64,000 nucleotides of DNA from Theobroma cacao (GCF_000208745.1 NC_030850.1:6135461-6199460), one strand, 5' to 3'. Positions 22,703 through 35,640 are shown, counted from the stretch's first letter. Translations and numbers: made by a program. The notes: generated by a model from the sequence alone, not told the origin.

Positions 22703-25700
22703 ATGGATGTTTCTATGAAGAGAAGAACTCTGCTTAAGGTCATAGTTCTAGGTGACAGTGGGTAAGATTTAATTTTCCTTCTTTTTTTGTTCCCTTCTCC
22801 TTTTTTTGCAGGAAGTTAGCTTCTGTTCAAATGTTCACGACTCAAAGTTATGCTTGACTGGGTGTTTATCTCTCCGAATTTTTTTCTCTTCAACTTTCTT
22901 TTTTCTTTTTATTTCAGGGTGGGAAAGACTTCTTTGATGAATCAGTATCCTCTATTAGTAATAATTAAGCGATCAATTAGTACTGTCTGAATTGTATAGT
23001 TACTAACGGGTTTTGGAGGAAAGATTCTTCTGGTATGGATGCTTTTCATTTTACTTTGTTGGCTAAACGAACTGCAAGTTTCATTTTCTGCATTGGTATT
23101 TCCTTTTCTCTCTCAGATTGTAGTTGCTATGTACTCCTCTCTTTGCCACATAGGGAAATGATTTGATGGTCTGAATCTTCTGGTGGCAACAACAGATATA
23201 GAGTGGGGGTGCTTTGGTATATATTGGGGTGGAAATGTTTGAAGCAATGGTAGCTTGGTGAAGGAAGAGTCAGTGGTGGTGAGGGCTCATCACCCAAACC
23301 AGATGCCACCCATCTTGACTTTAATAAGCGGGTAGACCGTGATTATTTTGATAGTTGCTTTGGTTGAGTCATAACGAAGAGGTTCTAACTTGACAAGTAC
23401 TATTATTAGCTACATAATTTAAAAGTTTAGCTGAAGTTGCTTTATGAATATCAGTTAATGATAGAACATGTTCTCTTTCAGATAGAATTCACTTTGACGA
23501 GAACCTTCGAGAATGCCAGGCTATCTACTAAAATTTTTTTGTGATGTAGGTTGAGGTAGGTAAATCCCACTGAGTTGGAATTTGGTAATGACATTATAGA
23601 AATACTAATGTGGTCAAGTGAACAAGGGGAGTAGGTAGGTATCCAGCAATGACAATTAAGGTGTAATTCTTATCTTGTTTTCTTCTTCACTCTTTCATCT
23701 TCTTTCCTGGAAAGGGTGGACAGCTGAAAATAAAAACTCTTGTTTCATCATTGCCGGTTTCTTCTTGGATTTCTCATGCTTCCGCATTGGTTAACTTATC
23801 TGAGACTGAATATTAACAATGAATCTTCATTTCAGTTAAGCAGTTAAGGATAGTGAATTGGTGATGGCAAATTTTAGTCCTGGGGGTTTATGACTTAATT
23901 CACTTTCTTTCCGCCTTTTTAACTGCTCCATGTCTTAAATCCTAAGCACATGTTGGCTGCATTTATAGACTACCAGTACAACTGCATAGGCTGTCCGGAT
24001 TCTTAACTTGTCATCCAGATATGTTTACAACAAGTTCAATCAACAGTACAAAGCTACAATTGGCGCTGACTTTGTCACCAAAGAATTACAGGTCGATGAC
24101 AAATTGGTCACTTTGCAAGTAGGTGATGAAAAACAAGGGCATTCTTGCGTTTTTAACTAAATGACCACTTGCCAAGTTTTTTTCGTACTTGTTTGATAAT
24201 TTTACTATTCTGACAGATATGGGATACAGCAGGGCAGGAAAGGTTCCAGAGTCTAGGTTCTGCATTTTATAGAGGAGCAGATTGCTGTGTTCTCGTGTAC
24301 GATGTAAATGTACTCAGGTCATTTGAAACACTAAACAATTGGCGAGAAGAGTTTCTGAAACAGGTTCAAGAAACACCTTTCTACTTAGCTTCATACTTCT
24401 TTCCCTCTCGTTTCCTGACCACTGAACAGATCATAAAATTTTGGTTTAAGTGTCTTGGTAAGTCTATTCTCCTATCCTTGCTGTGAGGCGCTGAGAGTAG
24501 ACTCATCAAACTACTACTTAACAATTCAATTGTTAAGATTATTATTGACAGCAAACAATTGCCAGCATGTAGCTTATCAGATGCTTGCTACATGCGTAGC
24601 ATGCTAAAATGGAATTAGATAAATTACAGCGGCAAGGGAGCCTGCCTTGTTCCAAGTTCTTGATGTTCCCTAGGCAAAATTGTTAAAGTAATCTTCAAGG
24701 AAGTATAATGATTCAAGCTACTATAGGAATTTGAATAATTTATAATTAAGTGAATGCTTTGACATTCTGCGATGCACAAGTCAAACAAATTACAGCATAC
24801 TAAGTATGTTTTTCCTTTAGAGTTTCTTCAACGTTTATTTCATTAATCAACTTACTGAGTTATCTTGGAAACGTACGGAAAAACCATTTTATACTCAGAA
24901 GCAATTACACAGTCAGTCCAAACTTCTGTAACTCATGTTGCAATTCGTGTCTCTGCGTCTTGTTCATCTTTAATCTTCATTACCAGTAAAATTGAATCTT
25001 TTCTTTTTATCAATAATTTGGTTTTGACATATTTTGGGTATTCTAAACCAGGCAGATCCATCTGACCCTGAGACATTTCCTTTCATAGTAATTGGAAACA
25101 AGATTGACATAGATGGTGGAAATAGCCGAGAGGTACAGTATCCTTATTCACAATGTGTTGATGGCATGTATATATTATGGTCTATTGGTTAAAGCATACT
25201 TCTACACAGGTTTCTGAGAAGAAAGCTAGGGATTGGTGTGCCTCCAGGGGAAATATACCTTCTTTTGAGACTTCAGCAAAAGAGGATTACAATGTTGATG
25301 AAGCATTTTTATGTGTTGCAAAAACTGCACTAGCCAGTGAACATGAACATGACATGTAAGCAATAAGCATACCCCTGAAGCATTTATATCTTATAAGGTT
25401 ACCGTTTTGATATTTGCCTATTTTAACTAGCAGAGTATACAGCTCAGAAGCTTCCATCTATAGCAAAGATCTTTGCTTTGCTGTAGATGTAGATCAGTGC
25501 ATGGCTCATTTCCTGTTATGTTTTAAAGTCTTCTTTTGCTTTGCTTGTGATTTCTGAGAAGTTCTCTTGCTGTAGACACTACAACTGCTATATCTGTTGT
25601 CTTGTAAGCTGCTAGAATGACTTCCTTTTTCACCCTGGGGCTAACTGGTTCATTCATGCAGTTATTTCCAGGGTATTTCAGAAACTGCTTCAGAAGTTGA

Positions 25701-25725
25701 ACAGAGAGGAGGCTGTGCTTGCTGA
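22703..25725 (+). CDS. RABG2: Rab7-type small GTPase (RABG2-like)
   Basis: Seven exons: 22703-22761, 22918-22944 (only 27 nt), 24019-24118, 24217-24363, 25052-25132, 25210-25355 and 25662-25725, giving 207 aa. All nucleotide-binding motifs are present: GDSGVGKT (17-24, P-loop), TIGADF (42-47, switch I/effector), WDTAGQ (64-69, switch II), NKID (127-130) and ETSAK (158-162). The Rab7 [12 protein letters not shown] block is also present. The C-terminus EQRGGCAC ends in Cys-Ala-Cys for double geranylgeranylation. Rab7 controls late-endosome/vacuole fusion at the tonoplast. The C-terminal EQRGGCAC and DIYFQ segments resemble Arabidopsis RABG2 rather than RABG3. Only the exon-2 assignment depends on splice choice; the frame is conserved throughout. 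Confidence 0.95.
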
Positions 25726-26506
25726 AGATGACCAATGATTGCATACACTTACTATTCACCTTATCCTGTTTCGTTGATTCTTTTAATTTTTTTTTTGTGG
25801 TTATTCTTTAGAGGTTTGGAATTAGGGAGAGGTGTTATGTTGATCTCATGTATATTAGAATTCATTCTTTGGTTGGTAAGAAGTATATTTTACTGCTTCC
25901 AAAGCAGCAGTCAATCGTCTATGAGCTACCACCAGAGAATGCAAGTGCATATAAACATTAACTTTGCATTTGTTTGCAGAATATGAAGCACAGTACTAAT
26001 AATTTGTGCATGTCTTCCCAGAACATAATTTGCCCTTGCTTCCTCAGCTGAGTTTCCCTGTCCTTGTACTATAAAAACCATGGAAAAAAGTTCTTCCACA
26101 AGATTGGAACAGACTTGATCAAGGGATATCAATTGTTTATTAACTTATCTGAACATCAAACCCATTGTTAGGTTATATAAACTCATTGTCTGATCAACTG
26201 AAAATTTCAGACACTTGCGGGTTGAATTGGTTGACCGTGCCTTTCAGGATAACCATTTATCAAATGGGAGTGCCTTTCCAAAGCAACATAGTTCAACAGT
26301 AATGGCGGATTCTTCAAAATGGTTCTAATGTTAATTGCTTTTGGGTGAACTGAGTTGAACTTGTACTTTCAAGGGTAGTCACTACTTAAAAGGGTGATAC
26401 TAAGAGAATTTGTGGCATACTACATATTGCGTTATGTTTACAAAGCAGTTAAACACAAGCCTCAACTGCGTTATGTTTAAATTTTCTTCCATCTTCTAAT
26501 TTACTT

Positions 26507-26544
26507 TGTGCTAAAGACGAGAGGATGTGCTAAAGACGAGAGGA
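26507..26544. repeat. 19-bp perfect tandem duplication
   Basis: TGTGCTAAAGACGAGAGGA occurs twice in direct contact (26507-26525, 26526-26544). It lies in the Rab7-IscA intergenic region (25726-26990), which is otherwise without recognisable features. A recent slippage event is the simplest reading. Confidence 0.9.
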
Positions 26545-26990
26545 TGGTGTTACACCCTTAACTATTGCCATAATCTTACAGAAAGAAATGGTTACAAGGT
26601 GTGAGTCATATAGACCAAAGTTTTTCTCCGGGACATCCTTAAACCCACGTTGAAGTATAAAAAGTATCTGATGCCGTGTAACGCCGACCCCAAAAAAATA
26701 GAAGAAAGTGAAAGCCGGCAAATTTTGCAGACCTCGAATTTCAAAATGGAAATTACAAGTATCAAGAACACAAACAAATCTATCCCCATCGTTTGATCCA
26801 TTCCCAGATTGATCCCCAACCGGTCAACGGAACGACTCTTATACTTCTCCAACGGTCGTGATCTTTCGATCATTTTCACACACACAAAAAATCTCCAGCT
26901 AGTTGCGTACCAAACGCAGTAACTTCCACTACAAAAGAACCCACAATAAACGCAGGAAAAGTTGGTTTTTTCCCAATTGGGTTCTCAGCA

Positions 26991-29900
26991 ATGGCTATTT
27001 CTTCGATTACAACGAACTGCCCTTCTCTTCTTCGCTTCTCAAACAATTCAAAACAGTCTTTTTCTTCACCCCAAATTTCAGTTTCTTTTCGGTTTTCACG
27101 ATCCAGTCTCAGCTGTGGGAAACCCCTTTCCGTTCGAGCCACCACCGTTCCAGCGGCGCCAACATCGGAGGGGCTGGCGCCGGCTATTACGCTGACGGAT
27201 GATGCGTTGAAGCACTTGAATAAGATGAGAGCAGAGCGTGACGAAGATTTGTGCTTGAGAATTGGGGTTAAACAAGGTGGGTGTTCGGGCATGTCTTATA
27301 CAATGGATTTTGAGAAGAGAGCAAGCGCCAGACCCGATGATTCTATCATTGAATATAACGGATTCACAATCAGTAAGCTTTGGCATTTTTTTTTTCTTTC
27401 TTGCTTCGTTGTATTCGATGTTCTTTACTGCATTCTAATTTGATTAGGAAAATTGGTTCGATTAGTATTTATGTTGATTGTAAGATTTTGTTAGAGAAAA
27501 ATTCATTTTTTCAGAAAGAAATCTAAAGAACACCGAATATATCATCAGAAGAACAATAGGACAAGCAGATTAGTTATGTAGTATAGTATTGTTTCAGAGC
27601 TTTTGTCAAGCAACAAAAGAAAACAAAAAGGCTCCAACTTTGATTAAATTAAGACCCTAAGTCCGAAAAAATTGGAAATTCAAACCAGGGAAGAATTATA
27701 GCATGAATAACTCCAAAATAACTTGATATACTTGGAATATATACAAATAATAGCAGTAAACGATGTGTGTTACAACATGAATTTTCAGGCACAAAGGTAA
27801 GGCCTAAGAATGTGTTTCAATGGGGTATTTGGACAATTTAAGGGAGGGTAGATTTTGGGTTCTCAAACACCAGGCTAGAATTGCATGTGAATTTACCAAG
27901 TTCATTCTTTTGAGTTGCAAAACAAGTTGGAGCTTAGACTTTACAGTTCGTTTAGAATACAATCCTTTTTCCAAATACACCATCTAAACATCACCTAAGT
28001 GTTTGGAGCTATATTACTTAGACTTGGGGGTGAGTGTTGGATATGGGTGTCTTCAGGTTTTTTTAAAGTTTTTCCATATAGTTGGAGGGTTGGACCTCTG
28101 TACCCATATCTGTAGAGTAGGTTTCAGACACAGATACTTCAAAGCAAGTGAAGAGTCAGAAGCAACATAGTTCGTGAGTAGAGCAACTGACTCCATCATG
28201 TATTTCTAATGATATTACAAGAGTGTATTATGCTTCACCTATGCAAATTAACGAAGAATCAAGTGGAGAAAATAATGTGCAGAGAGTTATTTATGTGGAG
28301 GAGAATATGTACGACAATTAAGCACAGAGAGTATTTATTATCAAAATTTGGTTCTAGCTTCCTTTTGTCTCTGATTGAAGCTGAGTCACCAGTATTATTG
28401 GATGAAGTAGTTTCTTAAGTAACTTGCAGAACATAGCAATAAAAGGCTGCTGGAAATTTAGGAAGAAAATAGAATAAAACATGAAGAGGAAGAGACCAAG
28501 GAGAAGGATATACAAAACCTTAACCATGGTGCTTTATTAAGGAGCAATATACAAATGTAAGAGAACAGCGCTTCACACTTTAATCTGAAATTAACTGAAC
28601 ACCCATTCTTTCTAAACTAAACACGTTTGTTTATAAGTATAACAGTTCTTCTGTCCTTACTAGCCCTTGACCTTTGATTCCACTTAACAACACTAATCTA
28701 AGAAATGGAAACTAAAATTAATAGAAAAACAGTGGACTAAGAGTCTAGGATTATGGTTTCATTCAACATTTCATTTGGACTAATATTTCTCTAAATACTT
28801 AAATCAATGGGTGGTGATGCAAGTCTAGAGTCCACATTTATGTACAAGGCTCCGTTGAGATATTGCACAATTACCTATCCTAATTGGATCTCTATATGTC
28901 TATATGAATCAATTAAGATAGGTTCTTTAGCATGTGTCCTAATTTGATTTCATGTGGCATTTAGGCGTATGTTTACCCTAATTGCTAATCAATTCACTCA
29001 ATTTCTAAGTGAAATGAACATACACTACTCAAATCATGGTCTAATCTAAACTAACTTCATCAAGTCTCATTTAGATACTCACATCCATTCAATTGTTGAT
29101 CAGGCAATTGAAGGGTATAAGCATAGATTTGAATAAGCATTACAATATCCATTAATATTAAGTAAAAGAGAAACATAATATCCAAACTACATGTTGAAAT
29201 CTACCACAATCCTAGAAAATAAATTTAGCTGATACTATTTTCAACAAACAGCAACATCCCAAGCAAATAATTCATTTTTACAGCAAAAGAAATAGAGAGA
29301 AAGTCAAATCCAGTGAGAGAAACAGCTCCAGCTTCTTTCGAAAGCTCCTTTTCCTTGATTTCTCATCCTTTCCTCTTTTGCAAAAAGCTTCTTTTTTTCT
29401 CTGAAAAGCTGCTCTGCTCCAGCCCCTTTTTCCAGCTCTAAAAGTCATATATATACCCCTCCTTAAAAGCCCTAAGTTAAAAAATTGGGCTTGCAGAAAA
29501 ATCAGAAACCTGTGCTGGCGCTGTGGCACCAAGCTCTGTGGTTTTATGCATAGTGCATTCCAGTGCCGCAGCCACAGCCACAGCCACTCAAGGCTGCGGT
29601 GCCAACTCCTCTGTGCTGTCCCTGCTGCAGTATAGCCACTCCTTATGCGATTTTGACCACGATCAGAACTGGGCGAAGTGACAGACATGAAAGTTGTGAC
29701 CCTTCCTCTTAGCTTTCTAGTGGTTCAAGAATCACGTTGTTTGGACGTCTGTATCGCCAGTTATGCTTGAGATACCACAGCATGTTCGTGAGAGTCTGCA
29801 CTTAGCCATCCTTGCATGGTTCATCATTCATTCAGCTTTATGCATTTGAGAACCTTCAAAAACAAAAGCTAAATCAGTGATGGCACAAATTAGGACTTTC

Positions 29901-30974
29901 AATCATGAAATCGAACTAAAATTACTTGAAACAAAAATGATTCAACACGTATTAAACTTAATTTTTTTTTTTGAAGAGCAACATGTATTAAACTTATTAA
30001 TGAAAAACATGAAAACTACCTAAAATCAATTTAAAAACATAAAGACTTAGCTATTTTTAGGCTAAAAAATGTGCATGATAACTCTATATAATAGAGTTAT
30101 CAAAGACATTAAAGAATAACAGGAGCCGTATGATATCACTTCATTGTGACTTTTGTTTGCAGGAATGTAGTATCTTTGCATAACATGAAGCATGCTTATA
30201 TTCAGATATATTTGTGTTCTGTCTTCATGTAATATGAAGGATGCTTGTTTGTCAGATATTTTGGTAGTCTTCAATGAATATTCAGCTGCTTACCTTAGTT
30301 GGATTCTTGAAAAGTTAGCATTGTGTGTCCAATGCTTAGACCTTGGCTTAGCATGGACTGCCAAGATGCTAATAAAATCGGTTGCTAATAACTGAAATTG
30401 CTGTTATTTTTGGTGCACTTAAGCCACTTTCGCATTATGAAGTGGATAATGTAAGGGCAGTGATCAACACCTTTCCCACTTTGCCCTCACTTTCTCAGTA
30501 CATTTGTTGTGAGACTGATGATCAATACCTTTAGCATGACAATGTCTTATAGAAATATGAGTGCTGATATTATCCTGTTACTGTGGTGTCTATGGATAAT
30601 TTAGGCAATTTACATAAGGCTTGTGAGTACAAAATTAAATTCCCTTGCCCTATTGAATTGTTAGATTGACTAAAAATGCCCAGGACATTGTAAGTGATAG
30701 AATCTGATGCTTTGAGAACATGTTTGTTTCACTTTTCTTTGGCTGTGGATGTAAAAGTTGCATGGTTGTAAATGCTTAATTGACTTAATAGGCAAATTGG
30801 TTGCTCATCCCAGCTCTGCTTGTTCTTGCAGTCTGTGATCCGAAAAGCCTCCTCTTCCTTTTTGGGATGCAGTTGGACTACAGTGATGCTCTTATTGGTG
30901 GAGGTTTCTCTTTCAAGAACCCAAATGCTACCCAGACATGTGGTTGTGGTAAATCCTTTGCGGCAGAAATGTGA
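26991..30974 (+). CDS. CPISCA: Chloroplast A-type iron-sulfur assembly protein IscA (SufA-like)
   Basis: Two exons, 26991-27372 and 30832-30974, giving 174 aa. Residues 1 to about 50 are a Ser-rich chloroplast transit peptide. The A-type carrier domain follows ([49 protein letters not shown]). The three Cys that bind iron or an Fe-S cluster are C98, C164 and C166 (QTCGCGKSF). The protein is a scaffold/carrier in the plastid SUF pathway. Arabidopsis CpIscA is of similar length. The intron splits an Ile codon (A|TC) and is unusually long (3.46 kb); it carries several repeat-like segments. Start: first ATG of the frame, followed by a proper transit peptide. Confidence 0.95.
27373..30831. other. 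Large IscA intron with repeat-like content
   Basis: 28020-28150 contains phrases such as GTGTTGGATATGGGTGT and AGACACAGATACTTC, a dispersed plant repeat motif. 29440-29640 has alternating CACAGCC/GCTGCGG words and an accidental minus-strand frame (29278-29688). 29943-29996 is a poly(A) mini-insert with duplicated target. No coding exon fits between the two IscA exons. Confidence 0.5.
29943..29996 (-). repeat. 18-bp direct repeats flanking a poly(A) mini-insert (minus orientation)
   Basis: CAACACGTATTAAACTTA (29943-29960) and CAACATGTATTAAACTTA (29979-29996) differ at one base. Between them is an 18-nt insert that reads on the minus strand as CTCTTC, eleven A, T. It has the same design as the units at 4904 and 40641. 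Confidence 0.65.
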
Positions 30975-32049
30975 AATTACATGTACAAAGACAGTTGAAT
31001 AGATAATAATAGTCATTTATTACATGTATTACATACAAATTGTATCTGTAGTCTTTCAAGTTCCAATGACAGATATTCCTACTACCTTTCATACCTTCTT
31101 TTTTCCTCTTTTAGAAAGAAGTTCCTTTCTTATAGAACTTCTTGGTTCTAGCTCAAGGGAAGCATAGAAGTCTTCCTTGAGGGATATCAAGGCAAGGTGC
31201 CATGTTTTATGCATGTTGAGTTTGAGATCAAGCTCAAAATGCATCGCTATGGAGGCTGTTAGTAATTGCGAAACCTCTGCCCCCGGTGGGGTGGTGAAGG
31301 ACAGGGAATGGGGTTGGGGATGGGTGAAAATGCAGATCGAGGTTGTGTTGAGGATTGTCAAGGATCCCCAAGCAGGGACGGGGATGGTTAAATCTCCTAT
31401 CCACGTCCTGTAAGCATATGGAAAGAGTGGATCCTTTCAACTGTAGTATGAAAGTCTGAAAGGTTGACATCTACTTGTTTGATGCACTTGAGTCAATTTA
31501 CCGAGCTCAAAATTTATTGTTCAAGGTTAGCTCGAGTAAGATAATCAGACTTTCAGGTTATGTCTAAGTTGTCGACTTGATATGCACTTCCAAATCAAAA
31601 GCTATATAAATGTTGAGGTTACGTGAATTATATACTTGTAATGTGTGCATTATTTGCAAGATTTCTAAGATATATACTTCAAAATTAAACAAAGAAAAAA
31701 AATATAATTGTACAAAATGATCATCACCTCCTCCTTTTGTCATTTTTCCCTTTCTACTTACAACGGATTTTCATGTTTGTCTTGGACTAGACAATTTTTC
31801 ACTACTATTTGGGATTTGTTCATTTTATGCTATGTTATTGAAAAAATGGCGAAAATAGCCCGCATTCGGGCCATCTTATTTCGGGAAGGCCGAACCTTAT
31901 TCCAGAACAAACCATAACAAAACCCATAACCAAACACTCTAAAACCCCAAAATTAACCCTAAACATTTCCACTATATATTTCTCACAAACCCTACTTCAG
32001 TTTCTCTACCCAAAAACCCTAGCCTCCCACACCCCCTCTTCCCCCAAAA
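30975..32049. other. IscA 3' flank and L4 upstream region
   Basis: A hairpin with stem CTCAAGGgAAG/CTTCCTTGAG and a short loop lies at about 31154-31183. 31265-31410 is a G-rich degenerate stretch (GGGGTTGGGGATGGG, GGGACGGGGATGG) of the kind seen in old repeats. No gene recognised. Confidence 0.45.
31973..32021 (+). promoter_or_regulatory. L4 core promoter: TATA box and telo-boxes
   Basis: TATATATT at 31973-31980 is followed by telo-boxes AAACCCTA at 31987-31994 and 32014-32021; the related words AACCCTAAAC and AAAACCCC lie just upstream. A pyrimidine-rich leader (CTCTTCCCCC) precedes the ATG at 32050. Telo-boxes near the start site are a hallmark of plant ribosomal protein genes. Confidence 0.75.
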
Positions 32050-34101
32050 ATGGCAGCAGCGGCCGTTCGCCCACTCGTCAATGTCCAAACCTTAGAAGGA
32101 GACATGGCCACCGACGCCGCCCCGACAGCCCCTCTCCCCGACGTCATGAAGGCGGCCATCCGCCCCGACGTCGTCAGCCACGTCCACGACAACATCTCTA
32201 AAAACAAACGTCAACCTTACGCCGTCTCCAAACGCGCCGGTCATCAAACCTCCGCCGAATCCTGGGGTACCGGCCGTGCAGTCTCACGTATCCCACGTGT
32301 ACCTGGTGGTGGAACCCACAGAGCAGGCCAAGGTGCTTTCGGTAACATGTGTCGTGGTGGCCGCATGTTTGCTCCAACCAAGATCTGGCGCCGTTGGCAC
32401 CGGAAAATCAACGTTAACCTAAAACGGTACGCTGTCGTTTCGGCGATTTCTGCTTCGGCTATTCCTTCTCTTGTGATGGCGCGTGGACACCGTATCGAGT
32501 CGGTTCCGGAGCTTCCTCTTGTGATTTCGGATTCCGCTGAGGGCGTCGAGAAGACTTCGGCTGCTATTAAGGTCTTGAAACAGATCGGGGCTTATGCGGA
32601 CGTCGAGAAGGCGAAAGTTAGCCAGGCCATTCGTCCCGGAAAGGGCAAAATGAGGAATCGCCGGTATATTTCTAGAAAGGGCCCATTGATTGTGTACGGT
32701 ACTGAGGGAGCTAAGCTGGTAAAGGCATTCCGGAACATTCCTGGTGTTGAAATTGCTAATGTGGAAAGGCTGAATTTGCTCAAGCTTGCTCCCGGTGGTC
32801 ATCTGGGACGTTTCGTGATCTGGACTAAATCAGCTTTTGAGAAGCTTGATTCGATCTACGGGACTTTTGATAAGCCTTCTGAGAAGAAGAAGGGGTACGT
32901 GCTGCCCCGTCCCAAGATGGTTAATGCTGATTTGGCTAGGATTATTAACTCTGATGAGGTCCAATCGGTTGTGAAGCCAATTAAGAAGGACGTGAAGAGG
33001 GCGCCAATGAAGAAGAACCCTCTTAAGAATTTGAATGCTATGCTGAAGCTTAACCCATATGCTAAAACTGCTAGGAGAATGTCTCTATTGGCTGAGGCTC
33101 AACGAGTGAAGGCCAAGAAGGAGAAGCTCGACAAGAAAAGAAAACCCATCTCTAAGGTATTTGATTCTTTTCATTTTGTCGTCTCATTTATATTGCATTT
33201 AATACATTCATGTGCAAAAAGTTTTGTAGTTGTTTATGATTTGTGTTAAGTTTTTGTGGCCTAGCTCGCTTATCCAATTTGATTAATCATCTGCATCACT
33301 TGTGGATGTAACTGATCTGCTAGCTGCAATTGTAGTATTAAAATGTATGCTGTTCTTATTAATGAAGCATTCTTTTAATAATTTTTCCATTAAGATACCA
33401 ATGTTGTCTCAGACATCAACACGAGTTAGATATTAGTTCATTCCACTTGCACTTTATTTCTTCAATTTCTTGCAGTTCGTATTGGTTCCATAGCTGTTGT
33501 AGCATGTATTGTTTTTTTATTTATTCTATGAACCCACATGTTTGGTTTGATGAAAATTTTATTTCCTTTCCCTAATTGATGCCGTGTCTGTTATACATTG
33601 CACTAAGTATTTTGATTAGTCCTAAAACTGCAAATGGAATTTAGAGTAGTTTGATGTTATAATTTTTATAGTTATAATATTTTGGTGTAGCTTACAACTC
33701 TTTTGCCATCAAATAGCCATTTTTTTAAATGATGAAATGCTTTTGAACTTGACTTTCTTTTGTGGAAAGATAGCCTTTGCTATGTATGTTGGCCCCAAAA
33801 GTTTGAAAGAGATGTTCTATACAAATGCATTTTATTATCTGAATGTGATGGATTATTTAGAATGTTATAGGCCCTTTAAACAAGATTGATCTTGCATTGG
33901 TTCCTGAATATTTTTAAACCTCTTATTGTTCTGAGTATTGGGTTGACCTTTTTCTTATTGTCTCCCTTGTTCCTTGGAACCTTTCAGGAGGAGGCAGTTG
34001 CAATCAAGTCAGCAGGAAAGGCATGGTACCAGACAATGATCTCTGATAGTGACTACACAGAGTTTGAGAACTTCTCTAAGTGGCTTGGTGTATCCCAGTA
34101 A
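32050..34101 (+). CDS. RPL4: Cytosolic ribosomal protein L4 (uL4; formerly plant L1)
   Basis: Two exons, 32050-33156 and 33988-34101, giving 406 aa, the usual plant length. The body reads VNVQTLEGD, then the loop region [20 protein letters not shown], then [14 protein letters not shown], and a Lys-rich eukaryotic extension to KWLGVSQ. uL4 is a large-subunit protein whose extended loop lines the peptide exit tunnel. The exon-1/intron boundary (ATCTCTAAG|GT) and exon 2 (GAGGAGGCAGTT...) keep the frame. Exon 1 is GC-richer than its surroundings, consistent with high expression. A short in-frame read-through into the intron would end at 33249 and is not expected to be real. Confidence 0.97.
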
Positions 34102-34744
34102 TTTAGTACTATTCCATTAGAAATTCTCTTGGACGAAATTTTGTTAATTGGTTTTGTTTTGGCGTTGAATTTTATATATTTGCTGTTTATGTTTTATGGA
34201 TGAGTGGAGTGGAAGGCTTTACTTCCCTCTTTTTTGTCCATTTTTCTGGCTAGGTGGAACAATTTCTTTTACAAAGAGAACAAGTATTAAACATTTTAGA
34301 ACTGCAGGTTCTTTTTTGGTACTGAAATGCTCTTTCTTGGTCTGCAGTGTGGACTTAATTACGCTACTACAAAGATTTAATTTATGGTTTCTTTGATTCA
34401 ATTGTTATGACATTGGTGTTAGTAATCATGTTTTTTACGTAAAGGCATTAGCAATCTTTGAGTTTCTGTTTAGGAATTTGGGATCTTGATTTCTATGACG
34501 CCTCATTAGTGATGATAGTTGAACATGCGACTTCCCTTAGTTCGTTCCGGTTATATCTTGTAATCCTTTGTAACAGCTGCTCACACGATGCGAGGGCTAT
34601 CTCACTCTCAGTTTCACAAGCTTGCGAAACCATTTTTTCTCTTTTGAGTATGAATATATTGCATTTGTTTGAGAGCAATTGATGTATTGCATTTTTTGAA
34701 ACAATTATCATCAGTAGCAATTACAAAATGGATCATGTAAGCTA

Positions 34745-35035
34745 TTTGGAACTGACCCAATGAGGAAGAGTGCAGTAAAAATGCAAGCAAACCGTACGTG
34801 TGCCTTGATTAATACTTTGAGCGATGAACTCTCTCAAGGTATTGAAGCCGCAACGCTTAATCTCGACTATGTAATGGTTGACATCATTGATGCTCTGGTT
34901 AATCCCTTGGTCGTAACCATCGGAGAGGAGAAGTCTTGCCGATACCGAAGGGCTTCCAAATGATACACAAATGACTGAACTTTCGGGTTTTGAGTCGAGT
35001 CCATTCCATTTTCCTCTACTCTTTCGTAGCTTCAA
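34745..35035 (-). pseudogene. UDP-glycosyltransferase (UGT75-like) pseudogene, copy B
   Basis: A second, more divergent piece of the same N-terminal region lies immediately downstream of copy A on the same strand. It reads DGYDQGINQSINDVNHYIVE, RCGFNTLREFIAQSINQGT and CTLPHW, parallel to copy A's DGFD...YMEIKRCGSQTLKEFLAESINQGT. It is a partial tandem duplicate with no start, no catalytic His region and no PSPG box. Confidence 0.75.
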
Positions 35036-35039
35036 AATG

Positions 35040-35640
35040 ATTTCAGCAGATTTTTCCCATCCAAAGGGCCGATTCCAGCTAAATTGTACTTGTCAAGAGC
35101 TTTTATAGCCTCAACTTCTAATACATCGAAGGTGTTAAACTAGTGCTCTTGGATTGGTCCCTTGTTCAAGAATTCCAATGTGCTCTTTGTATGCTTGGAA
35201 CGGCATATCAAGTGAATTTGGAGATCTGAAAAAAGGAAGGTAAGTCACAACAGGAAAGCAGTGGCAACCCCGAGATGTTTCGTCAAAAATGAGGGATCAT
35301 TCATATCATTGCTAATGATCTTGTCATAGCCTCTGAAGCAATGATAATAGATGTTCAAAATACTGGCAAGTTGGTTCCAAAGGAGCGAGGCTGGGATATG
35401 AAACACGCGCCACCACAGCCACCCAAGGAACAAGAGTGCAGTGAATAATGTAAGTGAACTTGGTGCCTTGATTAATACTTTCAGCAAGAAACTCTTTCAA
35501 GGTTTGAGAACCGCAACGCTTAATCTCCATGTAATGGTGGACATCATCGCTAAGTTGAAAGCAATGGTCGAAGCCATCTGAGAAAGAGGCGTAGGTTAAG
35601 CCTTGGAGAGGGAAAGTTTTGTTCATGCGTTGGGTGGTAG
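35040..35640 (-). pseudogene. UDP-glycosyltransferase (UGT75-like) pseudogene, copy A
   Basis: On the minus strand, fragments follow the UGT75 order: LQGLTYASFSDGFD, SQTLKEFLAESINQGT, ALLWNQLASILNIYYH-like, then MPFQAYKEHIGILEQGTNPR and KYNLAGIGPL. Several frameshifts separate them; for example an extra T after ...GCACTAGTT (near 35143) creates a stop where the family reads LVNTFD. The sugar-binding PSPG box and the whole C-terminal half are absent. Functional relatives glucosylate small acids and flavonoids in the cytosol; this copy cannot. Confidence 0.8.

Noticed and set aside
22326..22737. Two plus-strand frames upstream of and overlapping Rab7 exon 1
   Set aside because: They run across the purine-rich leader and Rab7 exon 1 in the wrong frame and have no homology.
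29278..29688. 136-codon minus-strand frame inside the IscA intron
   Set aside because: Low-complexity Arg/Ser/Leu composition arising from CACAGCC-type repeats; no homology.
31154..31183. Hairpin downstream of IscA as a microRNA precursor
   Set aside because: The stem is only about 10 bp with a short loop, and no known plant microRNA sequence is present in it.
33157..33249. L4 exon 1 reading through the intron to a stop at 33249
   Set aside because: The conserved L4 C-terminus is encoded by 33988-34101, joined by canonical GT-AG signals; the read-through adds non-homologous residues.
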